DNA from: PALSA-894 sp034669145
Lineage (GTDB): Bacteria > Pseudomonadota > Alphaproteobacteria > Rhizobiales > Xanthobacteraceae
Direction of reading: 5' to 3'
DNA length: 64,000 bases
Assembly: GCA_034669145.1 (NCBI GenBank)
Contig: JAXDNY010000261.1
Location: 27,328 to 91,327, forward strand
In this document: positions 25,584 through 33,603 of the stretch, in pieces
How positions within the stretch are numbered: position 1 is the stretch's first letter
How the letters are laid out: every line of letters starts with the position of its first letter
Notes under the pieces: model-generated
Seen by the model: the letters and a program-made list of their open reading frames with translations, nothing else
Database searches by the model: none
Told to the model about the DNA's origin: nothing
Translations under genes and position numbers: made by a program

Positions 25584-26282
25584 TCAGTTCGCCCGCAACA
25601 TCAACCGGTCGCCGCGCACCTCCGAACTCTTCAGCCGGTTGAGGAAGCTCATGCCGAGCAGGCTGGTGCGCAATTGCCCCGGCTGCGCGATCAGCGCCGG
25701 CACGGCGCGTTCCTCGATGCCGCCGACCTTGATGCGGTCGAGCGTCACCGGTGCGGCGCGCGTGCGGCCATTGGCGGTCTCGACCGCGACCGAATAATTC
25801 AGGAAATCAAGCGGCAGGCCGGCGGCCTTTGCGGCGTCCTGCGTCAGCACAACCGCGCTGGCGCCCGTGTCGTAGACGGTGGCGACACGCGCACCGTTGA
25901 TCTCGGCCGAGATCTGAAACTCGCCGCGATTGCCGCGCGAAATCTCCACGACGCTGCCGCGCGAGACCGCGCCTCCCGGCATCAGCTCGGACAACACGCG
26001 GTCGCCGATGTCGCGCAGATCGTGGCGGTAGGTATAGCCGACTGCAAGCAGCAGCCCGATCACCACCCAGAACGCCGCCGCCTGAAACGCCTCCGCGATG
26101 CGGTCGCGGAACAGCGCCAGCACCGCGCCGCCGATGAAGATGAGCAGCGCGACCTTGTAGACCAGCGAGGCAAAGTCGCCCGTCTCGAAGCCCGCGATGG
26201 TGCCCTGATCGTGACGCAGCACCAGCGCCAGCAGGCCGATGCCGAGCAGCAGCAGCAGAATCCAGAGGAGGCGGCTACGCAA
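25584..26282 (-). CDS. Membrane-anchored retropepsin-like aspartic protease
   Basis: Clan AA aspartic protease of the TIGR02281 type, 232 residues. Three hydrophobic segments (about 8-25, 42-60, 72-92) are followed by a periplasmic domain with the single active-site motif YDTGASAVVLT (Asp of DTG) and the later LLGMSFLNRL hydrophobic-hydrophobic-Gly motif. As with retropepsins, activity needs a dimer. No ATG fits; TTG 26282 has GGAGG 7 bases upstream and starts LRSRLLWILLLLLG, so it was chosen. It overlaps the end of the DUF1289 gene by 8 bases, an arrangement suggesting coupled translation. Confidence 0.82.
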   Translation of the reverse strand: MRSRLLWILLLLLGIGLLALVLRHDQGTIAGFETGDFASLVYKVALLIFIGGAVLALFRDRIAEAFQAAAFWVVIGLLLAVGYTYRHDLRDIGDRVLSELMPGGAVSRGSVVEISRGNRGEFQISAEINGARVATVYDTGASAVVLTQDAAKAAGLPLDFLNYSVAVETANGRTRAAPVTLDRIKVGGIEERAVPALIAQPGQLRTSLLGMSFLNRLKSSEVRGDRLMLRAN

Positions 26283-26490
26283 CGTCAGACCTCCGCGCGG
26301 CGCGGTCGACCGGCACGAGCAACCCGCTCGCCTCAAGCCGCTGCGGCAATTCACCCATGATGCGTTCGCGCTCGCCGTCGCCCAGCGACGTCCATTGCGC
26401 AATTTCGCCGAGCGTGCGGCCGCAGCCGTGGCACAGCCCGGATCGCGGGTCGATGGTGCAGACCTTGGTGCAGGGAGAAACAATCGGCAT
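26275..26490 (-). CDS. DUF1289 small cysteine protein
   Basis: A 71-residue protein matching the DUF1289 pattern: SPCTKVCTIDPRSGLCHGCGRTLGEIAQW, with four conserved cysteines (PCxxVC and LCxGC) that probably bind a metal or iron-sulfur centre. Family members are common in proteobacteria and have no settled function. It heads a two-gene unit with the retropepsin-like protease, whose start lies inside it. Downstream of a 64-base spacer there is the large inverted repeat described separately. Confidence 0.88.
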   Translation of the reverse strand: MPIVSPCTKVCTIDPRSGLCHGCGRTLGEIAQWTSLGDGERERIMGELPQRLEASGLLVPVDRAARRSDVA

Positions 26491-26553
26491 CGGGAGCCTG
26501 GCTGCGATTCGCCCGCAAGATAGGGGTCATGGCGGCGAACGCAATGTGAACCT

Positions 26554-26716
26554 AGTGTCCCGATTCCGAAGTTCGCCCCAACGGGCGGCAGGCTCCATGC
26601 GAACTTCGGAATCGAAAGACACTAGCAACCTATTGATCTAGTGTGGCTTTGGTTCAGAAGTCCGCATTGCGGACTCGCTGCGAGAATGATGCGGACTTCT
26701 GAACCGCCACGCTAGC
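26554..26716. repeat. Double-hairpin repeat, copy 1
   Basis: Two adjacent long palindromes. Hairpin A: CGATTCCGAAGTTCGC (26561-26576) pairs perfectly with 26599-26614. Hairpin B: GGTTCAGAAGTCCGCAT (26651-26667) pairs perfectly with 26689-26705. Both units begin with TAGTGT and the whole is repeated in inverted orientation at 32335-32500 with roughly ten differences. The right end overlaps the stop codon of the kinase gene at 26712, so hairpin B may act as its terminator. Confidence 0.85.
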
Positions 26717-28277
26717 CCGCGCGCTGCGATTGCGCGCGCTTGCGGACGATGCCCGGCTCCGGACTGGGCTGGATCGGCGGGGACGGCTCCTCGAAGGGCC
26801 CGAGCGCCGACATCACGCGCTCCGGCTGGAACGTGACGATCACTTCGGTGCCGAACCGCAGCTTGGACTTGAGGGTGAACGTGCCGCCGTGCAGGTCGAT
26901 CAGGTTCTTGGCGATCGGCAGGCCGAGCCCGGTGCCCTGTTCGGCCGACTTGATGGCGTTGGTGCCCTGCCCGAACGAGGCGAGCACGATCGGGATCTCG
27001 TCATCCGGAATGCCGGGGCCATTGTCCTTCACGCTCATGTATTGCCCGCCGGCCGCGGTCCAACCCACCTTGAGCCAGATCGCGCCGCCCTGCGGGGTGA
27101 ACTTGATCGCGTTGGACAAGAGATTGAGGCAGATCTGGCGGCAGGCGCGCTCGTCCGCCCACAGCCGCGGCAGGTCCGGCTCGAACACCTCGTGGATCTC
27201 GATGCCGCGATTGTGCGCGCGCAATTGCATCAGCCGGTGGCAGTCGTTCACGACCTGCGCGAGATCGACGGCTTCCTCGTTGAGCTCGTAGCGCCCGGCC
27301 TCGATGCGCGACAGATCGAGAATTTCGTTGATCAGGTTCAACAAGTGCACGCCTGAGTTATGGATGTCGCCGGCATATTCCTTATAGGTCGGCACCGCGT
27401 GCGGCCCGAACACCTCGCTCTTCATCACCTCGGAAAAGCCAAGGATCGCGTTGAGCGGCGTACGCAGCTCATGACTCATCTGCGCCAGAAAGCGCGACTT
27501 GGAGATGTTGGCGGCCTCGGCGCGGCGCCGGGCTTCATCGGAAATCGATTTGGCCTGCTCCAGTTCGCCGATCAGCGCATCCTTTTCGGCGCGCGCCTCG
27601 AGCGTCGCGAGCGTGGTCGAATACAGCCGTTGCGCCAGCATGGTGAAATAGGCCTGCGCGGTCACCGTCATCGCGGCGAGGATGAAATTGTGCATGCCGC
27701 CACGCAGCGCGAAATCGAGGGCGACCGCGATGGTCACCGGCGCAGTCGCGGCAAACATCGCGAGCGGCAGGCTGGACGCCAGCATGCTCGACACGGCAAC
27801 GACCAGCAGCATCACAAACAGGATGAAGGTGCTGGCGCCTTCGTCGACGCGCACCACGGCGACGACGTTCGACATCCAGGCAATGCCGAAACACAGGTCG
27901 AGGATGACGAAGCGCGCGCGCCAGCGGCCGGTGTTCACCCGGCCGGTGGCTTCGTTGAGAAACTTCCGGCACTGCGCCGCGATGATGCTGTGGATGCCGG
28001 CGACCGTCAGCGTCCAGGCGCCCGCGAGCACCACGCCGGTCCACAGCCCGGAGAGGAAGCCGACGGCCGCGACCAGCAGCAGGATCGGGAGCGAGGCCGA
28101 TTGGCGGTTCTGCGCAAACTGGCGCAGCAACTCATAGTCGAAAGCCGGCGTCCCGCTGGTCGAGGTCAGGCGGTCGCGTACCCAGCGCACACGCTTGGTC
28201 GCATCGCGCCGCCGGGCCGCGGCGGCCTTCTCAGCCGGCGAGGTAATGCCGAGCTCTTCGCTCGTCATCGCGGTCAT
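26712..28277 (-). CDS. Multi-span sensor histidine kinase, DivJ/PleC group
   Basis: Membrane kinase of 521 residues. About six hydrophobic segments (roughly 63-240) in pairs precede a short coiled stretch, HisKA with phospho-acceptor His in AQMSHELRTPLNAILGFSEVMKSEVFGP, and a HATPase with LLSNAIKFTPQGG, DNGPGIPDDEI and GTGLGLPIA. There is no PAS or receiver domain and the C terminus is Pro-rich. The multi-span N terminus with a DivK-type HisKA core recalls DivJ of Caulobacter, but that identity is inference. It is divergent from the GST gene. A repeat element abuts its stop. Confidence 0.85.
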   Translation of the reverse strand: MTAMTSEELGITSPAEKAAAARRRDATKRVRWVRDRLTSTSGTPAFDYELLRQFAQNRQSASLPILLLVAAVGFLSGLWTGVVLAGAWTLTVAGIHSIIAAQCRKFLNEATGRVNTGRWRARFVILDLCFGIAWMSNVVAVVRVDEGASTFILFVMLLVVAVSSMLASSLPLAMFAATAPVTIAVALDFALRGGMHNFILAAMTVTAQAYFTMLAQRLYSTTLATLEARAEKDALIGELEQAKSISDEARRRAEAANISKSRFLAQMSHELRTPLNAILGFSEVMKSEVFGPHAVPTYKEYAGDIHNSGVHLLNLINEILDLSRIEAGRYELNEEAVDLAQVVNDCHRLMQLRAHNRGIEIHEVFEPDLPRLWADERACRQICLNLLSNAIKFTPQGGAIWLKVGWTAAGGQYMSVKDNGPGIPDDEIPIVLASFGQGTNAIKSAEQGTGLGLPIAKNLIDLHGGTFTLKSKLRFGTEVIVTFQPERVMSALGPFEEPSPPIQPSPEPGIVRKRAQSQRAG

Positions 28278-28401
28278 GCGAGGGGCGTCCGGTGCCTGAA
28301 AATGCCGGCCGTTTGTGCATCATAAACCTTAAGGGCGGGCTGAAAGACTTGGTTAACGCCGCGTTGGCGGCTAGTCTCAGCGCGAAATCCGGGGGATTTG
28401 C

Positions 28402-29010
28402 ATGAGACTCTACGACGGCGGGCGCGCACCCAATCCGCGCCGCGTGCGCATCTTCCTCGCCGAAAAGGGCATGTCGATCCCGGTCGAGAAGGTTGACCTC
28501 GGCGCGCTGGAGCACAAGAGCGCCGAATTCACCGCGCTCAATCCCCTGCAGCGCGTTCCGGTGCTGGTGCTCGACGACGGCACCGTGATCACCGAGTCGA
28601 TCGCCATCTGCCGCTATATCGAGGGGCTGCGCCCGGAGCCGCCGCTATTTGGGCGCGGCGCGCTTGAAGAGTCGCTGGTCGAAATGTGGAACCGGCGCGT
28701 CGAACTCAATCTGTATCAGGCGGTGTCCGCGGTGTTCCGCCACCTGCATCCCGCCATGAAGGACATGGAGGCCCAGGTCCCCGAATGGGGCGAGGCTAAC
28801 CGGCCGCGGGTGTTCGAGTTTCTCGGCCTGCTCGATCGCGAGCTGAAGAACCGCATGTTCATCGCGGGCGATCACTACACGGTTGCGGATATCACGGCGC
28901 TGGTTGCGGTGGACTTCATGCGTCCGGCGAAGCTGATCATGCCGGAAGAATTCGTCAATCTGCGCCGCTGGCACGGACAGGTCGGCGAGCGGTCGAGCGC
29001 CACGGCCTGA
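28402..29010 (+). CDS. Glutathione S-transferase
   Basis: Cytosolic GST of 202 residues: thioredoxin-fold N-terminal domain (about 1-78, with the glutathione-contact motif VPVLVLDDGTVITESIAICRYI) and all-helical C-terminal domain (about 85-200, with DHYTVADITALVAVDFM, the usual N-capping Asp). It begins MRLYDGGRAPNPRRVRIFLAEKG. GGGGGA lies about 7 bases before the ATG. A possible promoter TTGGTT-N17-TAGTCT lies in the preceding 125-base gap. The MBL-fold gene follows after 2 bases, so the two are likely one operon. Substrate unknown. Confidence 0.92.
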   Translation: MRLYDGGRAPNPRRVRIFLAEKGMSIPVEKVDLGALEHKSAEFTALNPLQRVPVLVLDDGTVITESIAICRYIEGLRPEPPLFGRGALEESLVEMWNRRVELNLYQAVSAVFRHLHPAMKDMEAQVPEWGEANRPRVFEFLGLLDRELKNRMFIAGDHYTVADITALVAVDFMRPAKLIMPEEFVNLRRWHGQVGERSSATA

Positions 29011-29012
29011 CA

Positions 29013-29756
29013 ATGCGCCTGACCGTCATCGGCTCCGGCGACGCATTCGGCTCCGGCGGGCGCCATAACACGTGCTTCCATCTCGCAGTCGGCGAACGAA
29101 CGGTCCTGATCGATTGCGGCGCATCCGCGCCGGTTGGCTTGCGCGCACGCAACATCGATCCGAACAGCATCGATGCCGTCATCCTCAGTCACCTGCATGG
29201 CGACCATTTCGGCGGCATTCCGTTTCTGATGCTCGACGGGCAATATCTCAGCCGACGCGAGAAACCGCTGCTGTTCGCAGGCCCACCCGGCACCACGCAA
29301 CGCATCAATACCGCGATGGAGGTGTTCTTTCCGAACTCCACCAAGGCGACATATCGCTTCCCGTGGAGCGTGACGGAAATTCCGGTGGGGCAGGCGACCG
29401 ACATCCTTGGGCTCAACGTCCTGAGTGCCGAGGTGATTCATTCCTCCGGTGCCCCCTCGACCGCGTTGCGCGTGGCCGACGGGCAAAAAACGTTCGCCTA
29501 TTCGGGCGATACGCAATGGACCGAGGCGTTGCTGCCGATCGCCGCCGGCGCGGATCTCTTCATGGTCGAATGCTACGACTACGAACGCGACCTGACCGGC
29601 CACATGAACTGGAAAACGATCAAGCAGCGGCTGGCCGATTTCACGGCGCGGCGCGTGATGCTGACACACATGAACCACACGATGCTCGCGCGGCTCGACG
29701 AGGCGCGAGCCGCCGGTGTGCTCGTCGCCAAGGATGGACTGGTGCTCGATTTGTGA
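29013..29756 (+). CDS. MBL-fold metallo-hydrolase
   Basis: Metallo-beta-lactamase fold protein of 247 residues. The zinc motif LSHLHGDHFGGIPFLM (HxHxDH) is intact, with further ligands in AYSGDTQW and MLTHMNHTML. The start MRLTVIGSGDAFGSGGRHNTCF is that of the RNase Z/ElaC-like or PhnP-like subgroup, which hydrolyses phosphodiesters; here there is no long exosite arm, so tRNase Z activity is doubtful. It follows gst by 2 bases. Function beyond a hydrolase is not assignable. Confidence 0.88.
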   Translation: MRLTVIGSGDAFGSGGRHNTCFHLAVGERTVLIDCGASAPVGLRARNIDPNSIDAVILSHLHGDHFGGIPFLMLDGQYLSRREKPLLFAGPPGTTQRINTAMEVFFPNSTKATYRFPWSVTEIPVGQATDILGLNVLSAEVIHSSGAPSTALRVADGQKTFAYSGDTQWTEALLPIAAGADLFMVECYDYERDLTGHMNWKTIKQRLADFTARRVMLTHMNHTMLARLDEARAAGVLVAKDGLVLDL

Positions 29757-29860
29757 ATGCAGGATGAATAAGCTGTTGGCGTTGCGAGCGTTTCCCGCCC
29801 TGAAACCGCTATAGTTTGGCCTCAGCGTTGTTGCCAAGGGCCTCTCACGAGAGAAACAAG

Positions 29861-32041
29861 ATGTTGCGCAAGCTCCTGTCCGGTTTTGCCGTGCTCGCTA
29901 CGTTGATGTTCGTTTCGATGCAGCCTGCGGCGGCGCAGCAGCGCATCGCGCTGGTGATCGGCAACGCCGCGTACCCGAAGGGGCCGCTCCAGCATTCCCT
30001 CGCCGACGGCGGGCTCGTCGCCGAAGCGCTCACCAGCATCGGGTTCCAGATCATCGAAGGCGCCGACGTCAATTCGAACGACATGCGGCGGTTGTTTGGC
30101 GAGTTCCTGCAAAGGGTCAACGCCGGGGGACCCGATACCATCGCGTTCATCTACTACAATGGCTACGCGCTCCAGTTCGAAGGCGACAATTATCTGATCC
30201 CGGTCGACGCGCAGCTCAATCGGGATAGCGAAATTCCCATCCAGGGCATTCGCCTGTTCGACCTGCTGCGCCCGCTCGCCGACACGCCGGCCGTTGCGAA
30301 GATCGTCGTGCTCGACGCCACCCACCCGCTGCCGTTCCAGATTCAGGGCGGCCAGATCGCGCCCGGCCTCGGCGCGATCGAGTCCGCACCCGGCATGATC
30401 GTGGGCTTCTCATCCGCGCCCGGCACCGTCGCTCAAGACGGGCCCGGCCCCTACGGGGCGTACGCGACTGCGATCGCCGAAATGGTGCGCGAGCCCGGCC
30501 TCGACATCGACACGATGTTCGCGCGCATCCGCCTGCGTACCAATGAGACAACGAACGGCGTACAGACCCCGTGGGAAGTCTCGCAGCTTCAGCGCGTCGT
30601 GATGCTCGTTCCAGGCCAGGCGGCAGCGCCGCCCGGCGGCGCGCAAGGCTTTCTCGCGCAGCCGCAAACGCAAGTCGGCGCGCCGGTGGTGCGCCGCCGC
30701 GCGCCGCCGCGGCCGATCCGCGACATCGGACCGGAGGAGGCGTACGCCTACGCGGTCGAGCAGGACGATCTGCCGACTTACACCGAATACGTTCGCATCT
30801 ATCCGGACAGCGCCTACACGCCGCGCGTCTGGGCGATGATCCGCGCGCGGCGTGAAGCGCTGCTCTGGCGCCACGCTCTGCTGGAGAACTCGCCTGAATC
30901 GTACTGGACCTACATCGAGCGGTACCCGGACGGCGTGTACGTGTTCGACGCGCGGCGCCGCTTGCGCCGGCTGGCCGCGGGCGACCGTCCGCCTCCCGGC
31001 TGGCGCATGCGCGTCTACGATGACGTGCCGATGCCGCTCGCCGGCGAGCCGACACGGATGTACGACGTCTATCCGTCGGCGCCGCCGCCGCCGCGCTATC
31101 TTAGCCCCCCGCCGGCCTTCATCGTCGGGCTGCCGCCGCCGCCTCGTCCGGGAGGAGGGGGATTGTGGCGCGGCCCGCAGCCGGCGTTTCCCGTCATCAT
31201 GACGCCGCCGCCGCAGCAGCCGGGTCAGGTCGGACGGCCGCCCGGACCGCCTGCGCCCGGACCGGCCGCTGTCGCGCCGCCGGTTGCTCCTCCGCCCAGC
31301 CCGCAGCCGCAAGGTCTGCCCAAGGGACCCGCGGTCGTGAACCAGCCGCCGCCGGGTCCACCGCCGGGTCCGCCGCCCGGCATCAAGGGACCGCCGCAGC
31401 AGCAAGGCCTGCCGCCGGGCGTGCCGAGAGGGCCCGCGGTCGTGAACCAGCCGCCGCCGGGACTACCTCCGGGGGGGCCGCCGCCTGGTGGCATCAAGGG
31501 CCCCCCGCCCAAGGGTCCGGCCGTCGTCAACCAGCCGCCCGCCGGTGCGCCGCCGCCACCGCCTGCGGGTGTAAGAGGGCCGCCGCCGCAGGGCCAGCCG
31601 AAGATCGTCAACCAGCCGCCACCGGGGCCGCCACCTGGCGGATCGAAGGGCCCATCGTCGGGTCCGCCGCCGCAGGCCACCAAGGGCCCGCAGCCGCAGA
31701 TCCAGCGGGGACCGCCTCCGCCGCAGTTGCAGCGGCAGCAGCAGCCGAAAGCTCCGCAGGTCGCGGCACCGCCGCCGCCCGGCCCGCCGAAGCCGCCGGC
31801 TCCGCCGCCTCCACCGCCTCAGGTGAAAGGGCCGCCTCCCGGCCCGCCGCCGCAGGCCGTCAGCCGTCCACCGCCCGGCCCGCCTCCGGGGCCGCCGCCG
31901 CAAATACAGCGGGGGCCACCACCCGGTCCGCCTCCGGGCCCGCCGCCGCAGGCGCAAAAGGGACCGCAGCCCGCCGCTAAGGGTCCGCAAGGACTGCCGA
32001 AATGCGCGGTCGTGGGCGGCAAGCAGCCGTGCGCGCCTTGA
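29861..32041 (+). CDS. Secreted pseudo-caspase with proline-rich tail
   Basis: Exported 726-residue protein. Signal peptide about 1-25 (ending QPAAAQ). Residues 27-245 form a caspase/metacaspase p20-like domain: QRIALVIGNAAYPKGPLQHSLADGG and DNYLIPVDAQ. The catalytic positions are altered: the usual GHG is GYA (Tyr102 for His) and the usual DAC is DAT (Thr154 for Cys), so it should be inactive. Residues about 285-380 are a charged helical region with repeat-like EYVRIYPDSAYTPR and YIERYPDGVYVF. From about 430 to the end the chain is proline/glycine/glutamine rich, with a roughly 30-residue unit containing AVVNQPP repeated about four times. It ends KCAVVGGKQPCAP. ATG 29861 was chosen to leave the signal peptide first. 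Confidence 0.8.
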   Translation: MLRKLLSGFAVLATLMFVSMQPAAAQQRIALVIGNAAYPKGPLQHSLADGGLVAEALTSIGFQIIEGADVNSNDMRRLFGEFLQRVNAGGPDTIAFIYYNGYALQFEGDNYLIPVDAQLNRDSEIPIQGIRLFDLLRPLADTPAVAKIVVLDATHPLPFQIQGGQIAPGLGAIESAPGMIVGFSSAPGTVAQDGPGPYGAYATAIAEMVREPGLDIDTMFARIRLRTNETTNGVQTPWEVSQLQRVVMLVPGQAAAPPGGAQGFLAQPQTQVGAPVVRRRAPPRPIRDIGPEEAYAYAVEQDDLPTYTEYVRIYPDSAYTPRVWAMIRARREALLWRHALLENSPESYWTYIERYPDGVYVFDARRRLRRLAAGDRPPPGWRMRVYDDVPMPLAGEPTRMYDVYPSAPPPPRYLSPPPAFIVGLPPPPRPGGGGLWRGPQPAFPVIMTPPPQQPGQVGRPPGPPAPGPAAVAPPVAPPPSPQPQGLPKGPAVVNQPPPGPPPGPPPGIKGPPQQQGLPPGVPRGPAVVNQPPPGLPPGGPPPGGIKGPPPKGPAVVNQPPAGAPPPPPAGVRGPPPQGQPKIVNQPPPGPPPGGSKGPSSGPPPQATKGPQPQIQRGPPPPQLQRQQQPKAPQVAAPPPPGPPKPPAPPPPPPQVKGPPPGPPPQAVSRPPPGPPPGPPPQIQRGPPPGPPPGPPPQAQKGPQPAAKGPQGLPKCAVVGGKQPCAP

Positions 32042-32102
32042 ACAAGGCCGCAATCACGGGCAGATAATGGGCGCCCTCTGGTGCAGGCCCATGGAGCAAG
32101 TC

Positions 32103-32318
32103 ATGCGCAGGATTCTGGCCGCAATCATGATCGGGCTGGCGGCAGCGCCGGGTGTGTTCGTGCTCGCGGCCGCGCCGAGCCACGCGCAATTCAAAAAAGG
32201 GGGCGGCGGCGACAAGGAACAAGCACCGCCGAAGAAGAAAGAGGACGACAGCCAGTACAAGGCCGCGATCGAGCGTCTGCCGGAGAAGAAATTCGATCCG
32301 TGGCAGAATATGCGCTGA
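32103..32318 (+). CDS. Small exported lysine-rich protein
   Basis: A 71-residue protein of unknown function with a signal peptide (MRRILAAIMIGLAAAPGVFVLAAAPSHA) leaving a mature part of about 43 residues rich in Lys, Gly and Pro (QFKKGGGGDKEQAPPKKKEDD) and ending RLPEKKFDPWQNMR. GGAG lies 7-8 bases before ATG 32103. It follows the pseudo-caspase gene by 61 bases on the same strand and both are exported, so they may be coexpressed. Confidence 0.65.
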   Translation: MRRILAAIMIGLAAAPGVFVLAAAPSHAQFKKGGGGDKEQAPPKKKEDDSQYKAAIERLPEKKFDPWQNMR

Positions 32319-32334
32319 CGGCTGGCGGCGCGCC

Positions 32335-32500
32335 GCTAGCGTGGCGGTTCAGACGTCCGCATCATTCTCGCAAGCCGAGTCCGCAATGCGGACTTCTGAA
32401 CCAAAGCCACACGAGATCAACAGGTTGCTAGTGTCCTTTCGATTCCGAAGTTCGCATGGAGCCTGCCGCACGTTGTGGCGAACTTCGGAACCGGGACACC
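32335..32500. repeat. Double-hairpin repeat, copy 2 (inverted)
   Basis: Inverted copy of the element at 26554-26716, read here as hairpin B then hairpin A. Both stems are kept with a few mismatches (for example GGTTCAGACGTCCGCAT against ATGCGGACTTCTGAACC). It starts 16 bases after the stop of the small exported protein gene and again sits at a gene 3' end. Confidence 0.85.
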
Positions 32501-32530
32501 AGGGACGCGCCGCTTCGCGCGAATGAAGCC

Positions 32531-32662
32531 CTACTTCTTGCTGCCGAGACTGACGGGACCCTTGCCTTGCCCGCCGGCAACCATGGTGCCCTTCTGCTTC
32601 TTGTTCCAGTCAGCCTTCGGCTTCTTCTTTTCCTTGTTGCTGCGCGCTTGACCCTTGGCCAT
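32531..32662 (-). CDS. 43-residue basic small protein
   Basis: Short gene read on the minus strand: MAKGQARSNKEKKKPKADWNK, continuing KKQKGTMVAGGQGKGPVSLG and ending SKK. AGGAGG lies 6 bases before ATG 32662, a strong ribosome site. The product is very basic and Lys-rich, without a signal peptide, and should be cytosolic, perhaps nucleic-acid binding. I recall short proteins starting MAKGQxRSNxExKKPK in Bradyrhizobium relatives, but this is memory, not a search. It lies between the repeat and another small gene. Confidence 0.65.
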   Translation of the reverse strand: MAKGQARSNKEKKKPKADWNKKQKGTMVAGGQGKGPVSLGSKK

Positions 32663-32748
32663 GACGATCCTCCTGCGATTGGTCCGGGCGTGAACCCTCG
32701 GACGTTACCACACGTTCTGCGGCGATTCCCGGCACGCCTGCAAGCCTG

Positions 32749-32976
32749 TTACTCGCTCGGGGCCAGTGCCGGGGCAGGCTGCGCGGTGGCGTTGCGCTCC
32801 ATCAGGTCGATCAGGCGGCCGAGTTTCAGGTTGATCTGGCCGAGCTGGAACGCCGCGTACTCGTTGGCGTAAGCGATGCGCTCCTCCGCGCCCTGGGTCT
32901 GGTCGTGGCGGATGAGCGGCAGGAAATCTGCCTCGAAAAATGCGTCGTAACGCGCGCGGATGCGGTCGTCGGACAT
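32749..32976 (-). CDS. Small hypothetical protein
   Basis: A 75-residue acidic to neutral protein of unknown function: MSDDRIRARYDAFFEADFLP at the start, a helical middle (YANEYAAFQLGQINLKLGRLIDLME) and an Ala/Pro-rich end. GGAGGT lies 5-6 bases before ATG 32976, so it is probably translated. No signal peptide or membrane segment. It stands alone between the 43-residue gene and the DUF1185 gene, all on the minus strand. Confidence 0.65.
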   Translation of the reverse strand: MSDDRIRARYDAFFEADFLPLIRHDQTQGAEERIAYANEYAAFQLGQINLKLGRLIDLMERNATAQPAPALAPSE

Positions 32977-33039
32977 CGCGACCTCCTTTGTTTGCTGGGA
33001 GCGCGAGCCTAGGACCGATTGGTTAAGAAGCTGGCCGGA

Positions 33040-33588
33040 TCAGAGCACGCGGCCCTTGCCGACGCGCGGGGCAGGGCGCCCGCCATCGGCAGCGATCATG
33101 ATCACCACGATCTCATCCGGGCGCGGTGCGTCCGCGATCATCACCGTCATGGTGTCGAAGTGGTCGAAGGACCAGATGTCGTCCTTGTTGGCGAGCGGCA
33201 CGTCGATCGCGGTGCCGGCGGCCGCGACCTTCACGTTCGACGAGATGATCGCTTCGCCGCCGCCGACCGCCGCGCGCATCGGCTTGCCGAGCTTGGGATG
33301 GATCAGCGCCCCGCCATGCTCGAAGTCGCCGGCAACGCCGACGATCGCCGCCTTGCCGTAGCTGGTCGCTGGATTTTCTAGCCGGCGCACCACGTCTGGC
33401 ATGATGGCCTCGCCGAGCTTCGCGCCGACATCGAACAGCGCGGAGAGGTCTTCGACGTAGCCTTGGCCGGCGAACGGATTGGCGATCACCGCGATGCCGG
33501 CGACGCGCGTGATCTGCGTTGCGGCCGCCCGTCCTGCTTCGGCAAGAACGCGTTCTTCGACAAAGACGATTCGGCGGATGTGAGTCAT
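33040..33588 (-). CDS. DUF1185 amino acid synthesis-family protein
   Basis: A protein of about 182 residues matching the DUF1185 family: IRRIVFVEERVLAEAGR, the ANPFAGQ segment, YGKAAIVGVAGDFEHGGALIHPKLGKPMRAAVGGGEAII (seen in parts) and the C-terminal EIVVIMIAADGGRP. Structures of the family show a Bacillus chorismate mutase-like fold; the reaction is unsettled. Start ATG 33588 (MTHIRR) fits the family better than ATG 33600; neither has a strong ribosome site. It follows the exported protein gene at 33604 closely on the same strand. Confidence 0.78.
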   Translation of the reverse strand: MTHIRRIVFVEERVLAEAGRAAATQITRVAGIAVIANPFAGQGYVEDLSALFDVGAKLGEAIMPDVVRRLENPATSYGKAAIVGVAGDFEHGGALIHPKLGKPMRAAVGGGEAIISSNVKVAAAGTAIDVPLANKDDIWSFDHFDTMTVMIADAPRPDEIVVIMIAADGGRPAPRVGKGRVL

Positions 33589-33603
33589 TGTTACCCGCAT
33601 TGA

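Noticed and set aside
28331..28356. A CtrA box between the 521-residue kinase and gst
   Set aside because: A TTAACG half-site is present, but no TTAA lies 7 bases away in either direction.
30600..31980. Possible CRISPR or minisatellite from the repeated proline-coding DNA
   Set aside because: The repeats are uneven in length, stay in frame and encode PPPG/AVVNQPP units of the pseudo-caspase tail; there are no regular spacers.
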